Positions 54,384 to 64,000 are shown, counted from the first letter of the stretch. The stretch is 64,000 nt of DNA from Chromobacterium aquaticum (GCF_021129195.1 NZ_JAJOHW010000009.1:22234-86233), one strand, 5' to 3'. Notes: generated from the sequence alone by a model not told the origin. A program made the numbers and translations.

Positions 54384-55796
54384 TCACAGCTCGCGCAGCG
54401 CCGTGCCCTCCGCCGGCTTGCGCAGCCAGCCCTCCAGCAGCTTGTAACTGTCCAGATCAAAGGACGGCGCCCCCTCCAGCGGGCCGCCGTCGCCCTGGCG
54501 CGAACCCAGATAGCACCAGCGGTCGAACACATGCTCGGCGCGCTCGCCGGTCACCTCATCGGTTTCCACCACCGCGATCGCGCCGGCGAACGGCCAGGCC
54601 TTCACCTTCAGCTTGGCCAAGGCGCCCAGCAGCCGGATATTGTGCACCTCCGCCGGCTCGCGGCCGATGCAGGCGCCGCGGCAGCGGCCCAGCTTCAAAG
54701 CCGCGCACGGCGCGCCCTTGCGGCTGGTCACCGCCTCCACGCCCAATACCGACTGACACAGCGCGTTGCCCAGCGCGATTTCCGCCAGGATCTTGCGCGC
54801 CTCGCGCGCATGGCGGAACAAACCGTACAAATCCGCGGTGCGACTGAAATCCAGCTCGCGCGCGTACACCACCTTGGGACGGGTGAAACCGTCCGCCTCC
54901 TCCAGCTGGATGGAACACAGCTCCGGGCTCAGCTTGCCGCGGTGATTATGCTGCGGCTTCAAGGCGTGGATCAGCCGCAGTTCCAGCAAATGCGCGCCGA
55001 ACTCGCCCAGTGTCTCCCGCCACTCCACCCGGCCGATGGGCTCGCCGATATGCACTTCGCGGCTCTTGCCGCCGCCCTTGACCGCGGCGAAATGCGCCAG
55101 CACGCGGGTGCGCAGATTGCTGCCCTTGCCCACGTACAAGGGCTTGCCGTCCTCGCCGTACAGCGTGTACACCCCCGGCACATCCGGCAGCAACTCCAGC
55201 TGCTCCTGCAAGGCCGCAGGCAGACCGGCCAATTCCGGCGGCGCGGCCAATACCGCCGCCATCGCCGCGCCCACGGCCGCCGCGCCCAGCTCCTGATTGG
55301 CGATGCCGAGGAAACGGTGCACAGCCTCCGCGTCCGCCAGCGCCCGGTGCCGTTCCGGCAGGCGGATGTCGTGGCGCTCGATCAAGCTATCCAGGCTGTG
55401 CTTGAAAAACTGCGGATACAAGCGGCGCGACAGCTTCACCGTGCACAGCGACTGGCTCTGGAAGCGCAGGCCGGCGCGGCGGAATTCGTTCTTCAAAAAG
55501 CCATAGTCGAAACGCGCGTTATGCGCCAGGAACAGGCGGCCGGACAACATCGTCAGCAAGCGTTCCGCCAGATCGGCAAAGCTCGGCGCCGCCGCCACCA
55601 TGGCGTCGGAAATGCCGGTCATGTTCTCGATAAAGGGCGGAATGGGCTGGCCGGGATTGACCAGGGAGCTGAAGCGCTCCACCCGCTCCCCGTCGATCAG
55701 GATCACCCCCACCTCGGTGATGCGGTCGCGGCTGATGTGGCCGCCGGTGGTTTCCAGATCGACGATGGCGCAAGGCTGGGCAAACAGAGGATTCAA
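54384..55796 (-). CDS. DnaQ-like exonuclease fused to a GIY-YIG (UvrC/Cho-like) nuclease
   Basis: 470 residues. N-terminal DEDDh exonuclease: AIVDLETTGGHISRDRITEV (Exo I, D13 and E15), FLAHNARFDYGFLKNEFRRA (Exo II) and HRALADAEAVHRFLGIA (Exo III). From about residue 209 a GIY-YIG domain: LLPDVPGVYTLYGEDGKPLY and VGKGSNLRTRVLAHF, with conserved Tyr, Arg and Glu; the rest resembles the UvrC/Cho arm and carries a cysteine cluster CAALKLGRCRGACIGRE. Probably a repair nuclease that makes an incision and trims. It converges with ubiB, ending 2 bp after it. Confidence 0.9.
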   Translation of the reverse strand: MNPLFAQPCAIVDLETTGGHISRDRITEVGVILIDGERVERFSSLVNPGQPIPPFIENMTGISDAMVAAAPSFADLAERLLTMLSGRLFLAHNARFDYGFLKNEFRRAGLRFQSQSLCTVKLSRRLYPQFFKHSLDSLIERHDIRLPERHRALADAEAVHRFLGIANQELGAAAVGAAMAAVLAAPPELAGLPAALQEQLELLPDVPGVYTLYGEDGKPLYVGKGSNLRTRVLAHFAAVKGGGKSREVHIGEPIGRVEWRETLGEFGAHLLELRLIHALKPQHNHRGKLSPELCSIQLEEADGFTRPKVVYARELDFSRTADLYGLFRHAREARKILAEIALGNALCQSVLGVEAVTSRKGAPCAALKLGRCRGACIGREPAEVHNIRLLGALAKLKVKAWPFAGAIAVVETDEVTGERAEHVFDRWCYLGSRQGDGGPLEGAPSFDLDSYKLLEGWLRKPAEGTALREL

Positions 55797-55910
55797 TATC
55801 TCGCTTTCGGAGGCGACGCGCGGCTCGCGGCGCGGGGACTCATGGGGATGCTGATTACACTATAGCCGCCGGCGGCCGGCGACATCGATCGCGGCATTCT
55901 ACCGCAAGCG

Positions 55911-57212
55911 CTACTTCGCCTTCACCACCGGCACCTCATTCCAACGCGTGGTATAGGCCGGCGACAGCAAATCCTGCTTCATCTTCCAGCCCTGCTCCAG
56001 GCCCTCGGCCAACAGCTTGACCGTGCCGCGCCCCATGCGGCGGTTGATCGCATCCATCGCCGCCATCAGGCGCTGGCTCTTCTCATCCTCCGCCGGCCCG
56101 GCGAACAGATCACCCTGCGCCTTGTCCGCGTCCACTAGCTGCCAGGCCATCACCCCGCACTTCTGATAAGCGGCGCCGGGCCGCCATAAACGCTCCAGCG
56201 CCAACAAGGCCGCCTTCACCAACGCGCGGCTGTCGGCGCTGAGCGGCAGCAGCGGCACCACCTCGCTATCGCTCTGCACCGTGCCCAGCTGGTACACGCC
56301 GCGCTGCAAGCTCACTTGCAGAAAAGTGGCCAGCGAGCCCTGGCGCCGCAAGCGCTCCGCCACCATGGCCGCGTGCATCGCCACCGCCTCGCGCGCCTCC
56401 TCCAGCCGCGTCACCTTGTGGCCGAAGGAACGCGTGGACATCAAGGACTGCCGTGGTGGCAACGCCTCTTCCAGGCTCAGGCAGGACAGGCCGTCCAATT
56501 CGTCGGCGATGCGCGCCACGGTGACGCCGAAACGGCGGATCAACCAATCCCGGTCCGCCTCCGCCAGCGCCGCCGCGTGGCCGATGCGCTCCAGCCGCAG
56601 CTTGGCCGACAGCTTGCGGCCCACGCCCCAGATCTCCTCCACCGGCACCATGGCCAGCAAGGCCAGCCGCTCGCTCGCGTCCAACGCCTGCAAATTCATC
56701 ACCCCGTCGCGGGACGGGTCCAGCTTGGCCAGGTGGTTGGCCAGCTTGGCCAAGGTCTTGCTGGGGCCGATGCCGACGCACACCGGCAAGCCCAGGCCGC
56801 GCAACATCGTGTCGCGCATCTGCTGCGCCAGCCGCGTCGGTTCCGGCTCGCCGCCGATGTCCAGGAAGCATTCGTCTATCGAATACACCTCCTGCGCGCG
56901 CGCGAAGCCGGCCAGCAGACGCATCGCGCGGCCGGACAAATCGCCGTACAGGGTGTAGTTGGAGGAAAACACCGCCACCCCCAATTGCTCCAGCCGCGCC
57001 CGCTGCTGAAAATAAGGCGCGCCCATCGGCACGCCCAAGGCCTTGGCCTCGGCCGAGCGCGACACGATGCAACCATCGTTATTGGACAGCACCACGATGG
57101 GCACGCCGGCCAGGCGCGGATTGAATACCCGCTCGCAGGAGGCATAGAAGGAGTTGCAATCGACTTGGGCGTAACAGGATGGCATGGCGGCGCGCGGCGG
57201 CTTGGGGATCAT
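55911..57212 (-). CDS. umuC: Y-family DNA polymerase, UmuC-like
   Basis: 433 residues; an in-frame ATG at 57185 ([20 protein letters not shown]) is closer to the family start and is equally likely. Polymerase motifs: [20 protein letters not shown] (catalytic Asp), [14 protein letters not shown] (DE pair), [17 protein letters not shown] and the little-finger domain with [16 protein letters not shown]-terminus [13 protein letters not shown] has the QLNLF-like region replaced. Error-prone translesion synthesis as part of Pol V; no umuD is adjacent and no LexA box (CTGT-N8-ACAG) was seen. Confidence 0.93.
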   Translation of the reverse strand: MIPKPPRAAMPSCYAQVDCNSFYASCERVFNPRLAGVPIVVLSNNDGCIVSRSAEAKALGVPMGAPYFQQRARLEQLGVAVFSSNYTLYGDLSGRAMRLLAGFARAQEVYSIDECFLDIGGEPEPTRLAQQMRDTMLRGLGLPVCVGIGPSKTLAKLANHLAKLDPSRDGVMNLQALDASERLALLAMVPVEEIWGVGRKLSAKLRLERIGHAAALAEADRDWLIRRFGVTVARIADELDGLSCLSLEEALPPRQSLMSTRSFGHKVTRLEEAREAVAMHAAMVAERLRRQGSLATFLQVSLQRGVYQLGTVQSDSEVVPLLPLSADSRALVKAALLALERLWRPGAAYQKCGVMAWQLVDADKAQGDLFAGPAEDEKSQRLMAAMDAINRRMGRGTVKLLAEGLEQGWKMKQDLLSPAYTTRWNEVPVVKAK

Positions 57213-57291
57213 TGCAGTGTAGCGCCTGAGCGCGGCCGCGCGCGAGCGCGATCATGGGGCGGCAGGCGCCGCCCCTTTACGGTTTAAACCA

Positions 57292-57549
57292 TCAGGCCTC
57301 GCGCAGGCTGCGCGCCGTCTCTTCGCGGATCAGGTCCAGCGCATTGTGATACTCGTCCAGCGCCCAACGCGCCAGCCGGCACACCCCGGCGGCCTGGGCG
57401 CCTTCCTCCGCCTCCGCCTGCGTGCCCAGCCGCGTCGCCACCTCCAACGCCGGGCGCAACATTTCCAGGGCTTCCAGCCCCAGTTGGCTGGCTTCCAATA
57501 CGCGGCCCAGCAATTGCTGCCGCGTCACCGTTTCGCACGCTTGGCTCAT
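57292..57549 (-). CDS. Small helical hypothetical protein
   Basis: 85 residues, fully alpha-helical by eye: LLGRVLEASQLGLEALEMLR, EVATRLGTQAEAEEGAQAA and CRLARWALDEYHNALDLIRE. Composition and length recall DUF3077-type bundles, but I cannot place it with confidence. GGAGGAC precedes the ATG by 7 nt, a good ribosome site, which supports translation. Monocistronic, 80 bp downstream of umuC's start. Confidence 0.6.
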   Translation of the reverse strand: MSQACETVTRQQLLGRVLEASQLGLEALEMLRPALEVATRLGTQAEAEEGAQAAGVCRLARWALDEYHNALDLIREETARSLREA

Positions 57550-57699
57550 GGTCTGTCCTCCTGCGACGAGGACTTCGAATTAAAAGAAAGGGAAAGGAGA
57601 AAAGGGAAGAATCGCATCGCGGCCTCCATGTCGTTTCCTGAGAGAAGGCCTGCCCGGACAGCAGGTTTGAGCAGGCACGTGACAAGGGTAGAAGACCGG

Positions 57700-57895
57700 T
57701 TTACTAGACCAAGACCGGCAGCCACAAGGGCTCCTTGCCACGGCCTGCCCCGAATGAGCATGACGTGGCAGCAGGCGTAGCTGTATCCAGTCGGACGCGG
57801 CTAGCCTGCGGTCTAGTAATTCGATTGGGCTTCTACTCCCGGCGCAGCGTTATTCGGCGCAGCGCGAGGCTCAGGGTACTGAGGCGGGCCGGGAG
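57700..57895. other. Structured intergenic region upstream of the tRNA cluster
   Basis: In the 619-bp gap 57550-58168 two nested inverted repeats stand out. TTACTAGACC (57701-57710) matches GGTCTAGTAA (57810-57819) perfectly, enclosing about 100 bp of GC-rich sequence. CTCCCGGC (57836-57843) matches GCCGGGAG (57888-57895), enclosing a CTCAG/CTGAG hairpin (about 57871-57884) and a direct repeat CGGCGCAGCG. Both may be structured RNA or protein sites. None of RNase P, SRP, tmRNA or 6S RNA fits. The rest of the gap shows no gene. Confidence 0.4.
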
Positions 57896-58102
57896 CGTCA
57901 AGAGAACGCGGGCCTCAAGGCAAGCCAGGAAACAATGCTTGAGCAGTCCCCGCCGCCCGAGGCACGCAAAGGTTCGATCCGAAGATTTCGCCCCCCGTCT
58001 GATCTCAATGAAAATGGACGCGCGATCCCGCCTCCCTGTTGGCCCGGCACGACAACCGCGGCCGGCCCATGCGCGGCCGGCTAAATTTTTTTGGAAAAAG
58101 GA

Positions 58103-58131
58103 TTGACACTTAAAAAGCGAATCTATAGTAT
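58103..58131 (+). promoter_or_regulatory. Strong sigma-70 promoter of the tRNA operon
   Basis: TTGACA (58103-58108), 17 bp, TAGTAT (58126-58131; the overlapping TATAGT at 58124 is 15 bp from the -35), followed by a GC-rich discriminator CCGCTTCTCGC, as in stable-RNA promoters. It lies about 38 bp upstream of the first tRNA. Confidence 0.8.
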
Positions 58132-58168
58132 TCCGCTTCTCGCAAGACACAACGTCTCGCGAAACAGC

Positions 58169-58245
58169 GCACCCGTAGCTCAGTTGGATAGAGTATCTGG
58201 CTACGAACCAGAGGGTCGGGCGTTCGAATCGCTCCGGGTGCGCCA
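58169..58245 (+). tRNA. tRNA-Arg(ACG), copy 1
   Basis: 77 nt with encoded CCA. Acceptor GCACCCG/CGGGTGC, D-arm GCTC..GAGT, anticodon arm CTGG-CTACGAA-CCAG with anticodon ACG (58199-58207 region), T-loop TTCGAATC. Reads CGN codons after A34 to inosine editing. Confidence 0.96.
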
Positions 58246-58254
58246 CAACTTAGT

Positions 58255-58329
58255 GTCCCTATAGTTTAGCGGTTAGAACACCGCCCTTTCACGGCGGTAG
58301 CCGGGGTTCGATTCCCCGTGGGGACGCCA
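58255..58329 (+). tRNA. tRNA-Glu(TTC), copy 1
   Basis: 75 nt with encoded CCA. Acceptor GTCCCTA/TGGGGAC, anticodon arm CCGCC-CTTTCAC-GGCGG with anticodon TTC, T-loop TTCGATTC. Separated from the tRNA-Arg by 9 bp. Confidence 0.96.
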
Positions 58330-58332
58330 CTA

Positions 58333-58409
58333 GCACCCGTAGCTCAGTTGGATAGAGTATCTGGCTACGAACCAGAGGGTCGGGCGTTCGAATCGCTCCG
58401 GGTGCGCCA
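58333..58409 (+). tRNA. tRNA-Arg(ACG), copy 2
   Basis: 77 nt, identical to copy 1, 164 bp downstream of it. Anticodon ACG, encoded CCA. Confidence 0.96.
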
Positions 58410-58418
58410 CAATTTGAA

Positions 58419-58493
58419 GTCCCTATAGTTTAGCGGTTAGAACACCGCCCTTTCACGGCGGTAGCCGGGGTTCGATTCCCCGTGGGGACGCCA
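58419..58493 (+). tRNA. tRNA-Glu(TTC), copy 2
   Basis: 75 nt, identical to copy 1, again 9 bp after a tRNA-Arg. Anticodon TTC, encoded CCA. Last gene of the cluster before the terminator. Confidence 0.96.
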
Positions 58494-58506
58494 GCATTAG
58501 CAAAAG

Positions 58507-58534
58507 CCCGTCATGGCAACATGGCGGGTTTTTT
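58507..58534 (+). terminator. Rho-independent terminator of the tRNA operon
   Basis: CCCGTCATG, loop GCAA and CATGGCGGG form a 9-bp stem with one G-T pair, followed by TTTTTT. Confidence 0.9.
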
Positions 58535-58553
58535 GTCATTCCGCCGCCCCGTT

Positions 58554-59240
58554 TCAGCGCTCCGCCCAGGCCAGCGTGGCCGCATAGCCCTCCGGCGCGG
58601 GCAAGGCCCAGGCCCGTGTCGCCGGCCAGCGGTCAGGCTCGGCAATGCTCAAAGGCAGTTCGCCCCGCGCCAGTCCGGTGGCGGCGAATGCGGACAGATG
58701 CTGGGCAATGCCCACGCCCCAGGCTTTCAACACCGCTTCCTTGATGGTCCACAACTGAAAGAAGGCCGCCACGTCCTGGCCGTGCCGGCACAATTCCAGT
58801 TCCTCCGGCCGCAGCGTCTGTTCCGCCAGCGCCGGCACGTCGCGCATCGGCTGCACCGTTTCGATGTCCACGCCCACCTGGCCGCCACGCGCGATGGCGA
58901 TCAACGCGTAGGCGCCGGAATGCGACACATTGAACACCGGCGCGCCGGGCAGGCTCAAGACCGGTTTCCCATGCGCGCCCAGCTCAAACATCAGCGCGTC
59001 AGGCGCCAGGCCGGTTTCTTGCGCCAGCAGCCGCCTTAAGGCCAGCCGGGTCAGCGCGAATTGCAACTGATTGATGGTACGCAGATAGCGCAGGCAGCGC
59101 TTGCGCTCGTCCTGGCTCAAGCCCGCCAGCAGCGCCTCGTCCACCGGCCAATCCACATCCAGCCGCACGCGATACAGGCGCAAGGCCTGCGGCGCGCCCG
59201 CCGGGCTGGGCAAAAGCTTGATCAAAGCGTTCAGGTCCAT
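58554..59240 (-). CDS. 4'-phosphopantetheinyl transferase, Sfp type
   Basis: 228 residues. FNVSHSGAYALIAIARGG, QVGVDIETVQPMRDVPALAE (metal-binding Asp and Glu) and FFQLWTIKEAVLKAWGVGI are the P-pant transferase motifs. Activates acyl- or peptidyl-carrier proteins by attaching phosphopantetheine from CoA; the Sfp type (versus AcpS) usually serves secondary-metabolite synthetases such as siderophore or pigment NRPS/PKS. No such synthetase is in the window. Confidence 0.9.
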   Translation of the reverse strand: MDLNALIKLLPSPAGAPQALRLYRVRLDVDWPVDEALLAGLSQDERKRCLRYLRTINQLQFALTRLALRRLLAQETGLAPDALMFELGAHGKPVLSLPGAPVFNVSHSGAYALIAIARGGQVGVDIETVQPMRDVPALAEQTLRPEELELCRHGQDVAAFFQLWTIKEAVLKAWGVGIAQHLSAFAATGLARGELPLSIAEPDRWPATRAWALPAPEGYAATLAWAER

Positions 59241-59357
59241 CCGCCTCTCCGCGCAAAAACCGCCATTATCCCCGGCCAGCGCCGGCTAAGCCATGCCGTT
59301 TTGTGACCGCCGCGCCACAGCCGCGCCCTTTTCGCTCGCCTCAAGGCCTGTTCCAGG

Positions 59358-59386
59358 TTGAATTCGATAATGAGAATCGTTACCAT
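59358..59386 (+). promoter_or_regulatory. Fur-controlled promoter of the heme uptake cluster
   Basis: A 19-bp Fur box, GATAATGAGAATCGTTACC (59366-59384), matches the consensus GATAATGATAATCATTATC at 16 positions. It overlaps a promoter TTGAAT (59358-59363), 17 bp, TACCAT (59381-59386). Iron-loaded Fur bound here would block transcription of hemP and, through read-through, hmuR onwards. Confidence 0.85.
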
Positions 59387-59392
59387 TTGGCC

Positions 59393-59578
59393 ATGGATAA
59401 ATTCATGCACGCCCACACCGCCTCCAAGCCCGGCACCGGAACCAGCGCTGCCAGCCTGCCCCCGGTGCTGCGCAGTTGCGAACTGTTCGCCAAAGGCAAG
59501 GAAATCCTGATCGAACATCAGGGCGAAATGTATCGCTTGCAACTGACCCGCAACGGCAAGCTCATCCTGATCAAATAG
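59393..59578 (+). CDS. hemP: Hemin uptake protein HemP
   Basis: 61 residues from the ATG at 59393; another ATG lies at 59405. A frame to 59303 would overlap the Fur box and is excluded. C-terminal HemP signature: RSCELFAKGKEILIEHQGEM followed by YRLQLTRNGKLILIK. Small protein encoded first in many proteobacterial heme uptake operons; in some it acts as an activator of the receptor gene. The predicted transcription start is at or next to the ATG and no ribosome site is visible. Confidence 0.88.
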   Translation: MDKFMHAHTASKPGTGTSAASLPPVLRSCELFAKGKEILIEHQGEMYRLQLTRNGKLILIK

Positions 59579-59659
59579 GTCCCAGACCACACACACCGCA
59601 AGCCAGCCAAGACTAGCCAGCCAGCGGAAGCACCCAACCTTAGGAAGTTTGGAGTTTCC

Positions 59660-61837
<2,178 letters not shown>

Positions 61838-61843
61838 CCGCGA

Positions 61844-61865
61844 GCGCCCGTCCCGTGGCGGGCGC
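61844..61865 (+). terminator. Intercistronic hairpin between hmuR and hmuS
   Basis: GCGCCCG and CGGGCGC form a 7-bp stem with an 8-nt loop, followed by CCGCTTTT, 7 bp after the hmuR stop. It may attenuate read-through from the abundant receptor transcript. Confidence 0.55.
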
Positions 61866-61897
61866 CCGCTTTTGATCGCTCCAAGGAGAACCAGAAT

Positions 61898-62941
61898 ATG
61901 ACCGACTTCAGCCAGCTGTGGGATCGTTACCAAATCCTGAAAGCCAGCCAGCCGAAACTGCGCGCGCGCGACGCCGCCGACGCGCTGGGCGTCAGCGAGG
62001 CCGAGCTGGTGGCCGCCGACCCGGCCAGCCAAGCCCTGCAGCCGCATTGGAACGATATCCTGAGCCAGATCGCCCATCTGGGCCCGGTGATGGCGCTGAC
62101 GCGCAATCACGCCTGCGTGCATGAAACCACCGGCGATTACCGCAATGTGCAGATCGACGGCAAGATAGGCCTGGCCATCAACCCTATCATCGATCTGCGC
62201 ATCTTCCTGTTCCATTGGCAGCATGCCTTCGCCGTCACCACGGCCGGCGCGCGCGGCGAGCAGCGCAGCCTGCAGTTCTTCGACCGTTTCGGCGAAGCGG
62301 TGCACAAGATCTACCTGACCGCCAATAGCGATCTGGCCGCCTACCAGCGCCTGGTGGACACCTTCGCCGCGCCCAAGGCTGTGCTGAGCATAGACCCACA
62401 GGAAGCCGAGGCGGCGGAGTTGGACGACGAGGCCATCGACAAGGCCGGCTTCCAGCAGGAATGGCAGAGCTTGCAGGACGTGCACGCCTTCCATCCCTTC
62501 CTGCGCCGCTGGGGCGTGTCGCGCCAGCAGGGCTTCCGCCTGGCGCCGGAAGGCCAGGCCTGGCGCGTGCTGCCGGAAGCGGTGGAGCAGCTGCTGCGCC
62601 GCGCCGCCCATATCGAAGCCCCCATCATGGTGTTCGCCGGCAACCGCGGCATGATCCAGATTCACACCGGTCCGGTGCGCAATGTGCAGATCGTCGGCAA
62701 CTGGCTCAATGTGCTGGACCCGCACTTCAACCTGCATCTGCGCACCGATCTGATCGCCGAGGCCTGGGTCACTCGCAAGCCGGGCGATCACGGCGTGGTC
62801 ACCTCGCTGGAGCTGTTCGACGATAAGGGCTTGTCGCTGGCCACTTTCTTCGGCGAACGCAAGCCGGGCCAGGCGGAACGCGTGGAATGGATCAAGCTGC
62901 TGGGCGAGCTGCCGGCACTGGAGCGCGCCGATGTCGCCTAA
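61898..62941 (+). CDS. hmuS: Hemin-degrading factor HmuS
   Basis: 347 residues with two HemS-type repeats. First half: RARDAADALGVSEAELVAAD, LGPVMALTRNHACVHETTGD and VQIDGKIGLAINPIIDLRIF; second half: FVHF-equivalent AAHIEAPIMVFAGNRGMIQI with HTGPVRNVQIVGNWLNVLDP and HFNLHLRTDLIAEAWVTRKP. Cytoplasmic heme-binding protein that degrades or hands on heme. Its end overlaps the hmuT start by 11 bp. Confidence 0.92.
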   Translation: MTDFSQLWDRYQILKASQPKLRARDAADALGVSEAELVAADPASQALQPHWNDILSQIAHLGPVMALTRNHACVHETTGDYRNVQIDGKIGLAINPIIDLRIFLFHWQHAFAVTTAGARGEQRSLQFFDRFGEAVHKIYLTANSDLAAYQRLVDTFAAPKAVLSIDPQEAEAAELDDEAIDKAGFQQEWQSLQDVHAFHPFLRRWGVSRQQGFRLAPEGQAWRVLPEAVEQLLRRAAHIEAPIMVFAGNRGMIQIHTGPVRNVQIVGNWLNVLDPHFNLHLRTDLIAEAWVTRKPGDHGVVTSLELFDDKGLSLATFFGERKPGQAERVEWIKLLGELPALERADVA

Positions 62942-62996
62942 ATTCGCCTTCGCCGCCCTGCTGGGCCTGGCCGCCGCGTTGCCCGCCTGGGCGGCA

Positions 62997-63181
62997 GGGA
63001 ACCTCGAAAAACCGTCGCGAGCGGTTCGAGAGCAAGGCGCACCGCGCGCAGCGACCGAGATAGTACAAACGGTACAGCGAGGGAGCGAGCACGGAGCAAC
63101 GCAGCTATCGAACCGCACAGCAGGTGTTTCCACGGAGCAACGCAGCTATCGAACCGCACAGCAGGTGTTTCGAGGCTTCCC
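62997..63181. mobile_element. 185-bp MITE- or REP-like element inside hmuT
   Basis: Left end GGGAACCTCGAAA (62997-63009) and reverse complement of right end GGGAAGCCTCGAAA (63168-63181) match apart from one inserted base. No target duplication is obvious. The inside is made of short direct motifs (CGAGCGGTTCGAGAGCAAGG, AGTACAAACGGTACAGCGAG). It is not a transposase gene and not the same family as the TAA-flanked elements. Confidence 0.75.
63090..63171. repeat. 41-bp tandem duplication inside the hmuT element
   Basis: Positions 63090-63130 and 63131-63171 are identical 41-bp copies beginning CACGGAGCAACGCAGCTATC. Forty-one is 2 modulo 3, so copy number sets the reading frame: one or four copies keep hmuT open, two or three close it. 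Confidence 0.95.
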
Positions 63182-63906
63182 GCGCAACGCATCGTGGTGA
63201 TGACCCCTGACATCGCCGACATCGTGGTGGCGCTGGACGCCGGCAAGGAAGTCGTCGGCCGCGACCGTTCCAGCAAGTCGCCGGCGCTGGCTCAGGCGCA
63301 GGTGGTGGGCTTTTCCCGCGCGCTGAACGCCGAAACCATCGCCCGGCTCAAGCCCACCCTGGTGCTGGGCAGCGCCGAGGCGCAACCGCCGACGGTGTGG
63401 ACCCAGCTGCGCCAGTTGCAGGTGCGCGCCGAGGAGGTGACGCGCCGCGAGGACGGCGCGGACTTCGCCGACGCGATCCGCAAAGTGGGACAGCTCTTGG
63501 GCCGCGACGCCAATGCCCAGCAACTGGCCAGCCGTTGGCAGCGCGAGATGGCGCCGCGCCCGGCGCGCGGCGTGCGCTACCTGGTCAGCTACGACGGCCA
63601 ACTGGTGGCCGGCCGCGACACCGCCGCCGACACCCTGATCCGCGCCGCCGGCGGCGTCAACGTCGCCAGCCAGCTGTCCGGCTTCAAGCCTATGGCCCGC
63701 GACGCCTGGCAAAGCCTGCAACCCGACGTGATCATCCTGGGCAGCCACACCGGCGCGGTGCACGGCGGCAAGGAGGCCTTCTCCAAGCGACCGGAAATCG
63801 CGTCCACGCCGGCCGGTAAGCAGGGCCGCATCTATCTGCTGCCGGCCAAGGACGCAATGATGGTGGGACTGAACAGCCCGGCGGTGGTCGAGCAAATGGT
63901 GAAGAT

Positions 63907-64000
63907 GTGAGCACGCTGAGCATGGAAGCCGCCGCGCCCAGCCGCGCTCGCTGGCTGCTGTTGGGCCTGATCGCCGCCAGCCTGCTGCTGCCGCTGCTGG
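63907..64000 (+). CDS. hmuU: Heme ABC transporter permease HmuU (5' end)
   Basis: Partial gene running off the right edge; only 31 codons are visible. GTG start at 63907 overlaps the hmuT stop (ATGTGA); an in-frame ATG is at 63922. The visible part is a short polar stretch and the beginning of a first membrane helix (WLLLGLIAASLLLPLL), typical of FecCD-family permeases, which follow hmuT in heme operons. Identity is inferred mostly from position. Confidence 0.7.
   Translation, partial: MSTLSMEAAAPSRARWLLLGLIAASLLLPLL

Larger units (their letters stand above)
62931..63910 (+). pseudogene. hmuT: hmuT, heme ABC transporter substrate-binding protein, interrupted and frameshifted
   Basis: The 5' part (62931-62996) encodes a signal peptide MSPKFAFAALLGLAAALPAW followed by AA. 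From 63182 the mature protein resumes in another frame: AQRIVVMTPDIADIVVALDA, GKEVVGRDRSSK, ARGVRYLVSYDGQLVAGRDT and AMMVGLNSPAVVEQM, all typical of HmuT. The 185 bp between them (62997-63181) are foreign, with imperfect inverted ends and a 41-bp tandem duplication. As it stands translation stops at 63198-63200. Removing the 185 bp restores one frame exactly, and so does removing one 41-bp copy (leaving 144 bp, 48 sense codons). A cytosolic product could start at GTG 63194 or ATG 63200, but it would lack a signal. Confidence 0.85.

Noticed and set aside
52238..54532. 764-codon minus-strand ORF
   Set aside because: Antisense to ubiJ and ubiB, crossing two well-supported genes.
57213..57291. 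LexA box or umuD upstream of umuC
   Set aside because: No CTGT-N8-ACAG palindrome and no UmuD-like frame were found.
57833..58246. Minus-strand ORF starting MAHPERFERPTLWF
   Set aside because: It is antisense to the tRNA-Arg gene and its promoter. ORFs beginning this way are common artefacts of tRNA regions.
63090..63171. CRISPR repeat
   Set aside because: Only two directly abutting identical 41-bp copies without spacers; this is a tandem duplication.

Overview
This window is GC-rich, densely coded chromosomal DNA. Gene content points to a betaproteobacterium of the order Neisseriales, most likely Chromobacterium or a close relative. The evidence is the aroQ-accB-accC-prmA block, the fmdB-DUF502-aspS block, the queA-DUF971-ubiE-ubiJ-ubiB block, the ppsA/ppsR pair and a complete-looking heme uptake cluster. 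The genus is inferred from family resemblance, not from a database search. I see no phage, CRISPR array, plasmid gene or full insertion sequence. Most of the window is housekeeping.

Layout. 1-1620: the tail of an rRNA methyltransferase, a HicA/HicB toxin-antitoxin pair with a palindromic operator candidate, and a hairpin followed by a 26-codon ORF coupled to a small helical protein. 2.1-9.7 kb: MarC, DctA, a thioredoxin-fold protein without cysteines, a YgiW-type OB-fold protein, PEP synthase and its regulator PpsR. 10.2-12.3 kb: a tryptophan attenuator-like leader ahead of trpS and a chorismate mutase, then CreA. 12.4-17.4 kb, minus strand: an MBL hydrolase, a Cys-rich secreted protein, and tatD-pilZ-holB-tmk-mltG. 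17.6-20.6 kb: two paralogous DUF3313-like exported proteins, then modA-modB without modC. 20.9-33.9 kb: a PsiF-like protein, a stand-alone FliD-like protein, a FadR regulator with a CynX-type transporter, DUF2946, ybbP-ybbA divergent from tesA, an MFS transporter, two tandem GGDEF proteins and a 2-Cys peroxiredoxin. 34-45 kb: aspS-DUF502-fmdB, fabI-pta-ackA, phospholipase A, rpsT, murJ, a CPBP protease and queF. 45-54.4 kb: the fatty-acid and translation block (aroQ to the DUF3426 protein) and the queuosine/ubiquinone block. 54.4-58.5 kb: an exonuclease/GIY-YIG fusion, a UmuC polymerase, a structured 620-bp gap and four tRNA genes (Arg-Glu twice). 58.5-64 kb: an Sfp-type transferase and a Fur-regulated heme uptake cluster, hemP-hmuR-hmuS-hmuT-hmuU, with hmuU cut by the window end.

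Three observations stand out. (1) A family of 110-150 bp MITE-like elements with about 17-bp terminal inverted repeats. In four cases the element sits directly after the TAA stop codon of a gene (marC, modB, the DUF3426 gene, ubiE), and in three of these TAA is exactly repeated at the far end, as if the stop codon were the target and its duplication spared the gene. (2) hmuT is interrupted just after its signal peptide by a 185-bp element. Exact removal restores the frame; so does loss of one of two 41-bp tandem copies inside it, which suggests a frameshift that could switch on and off. (3) trpS is preceded by a 17-codon leader peptide with three consecutive Trp codons and mutually exclusive RNA stems, in a position that suggests a leaderless peptide mRNA.
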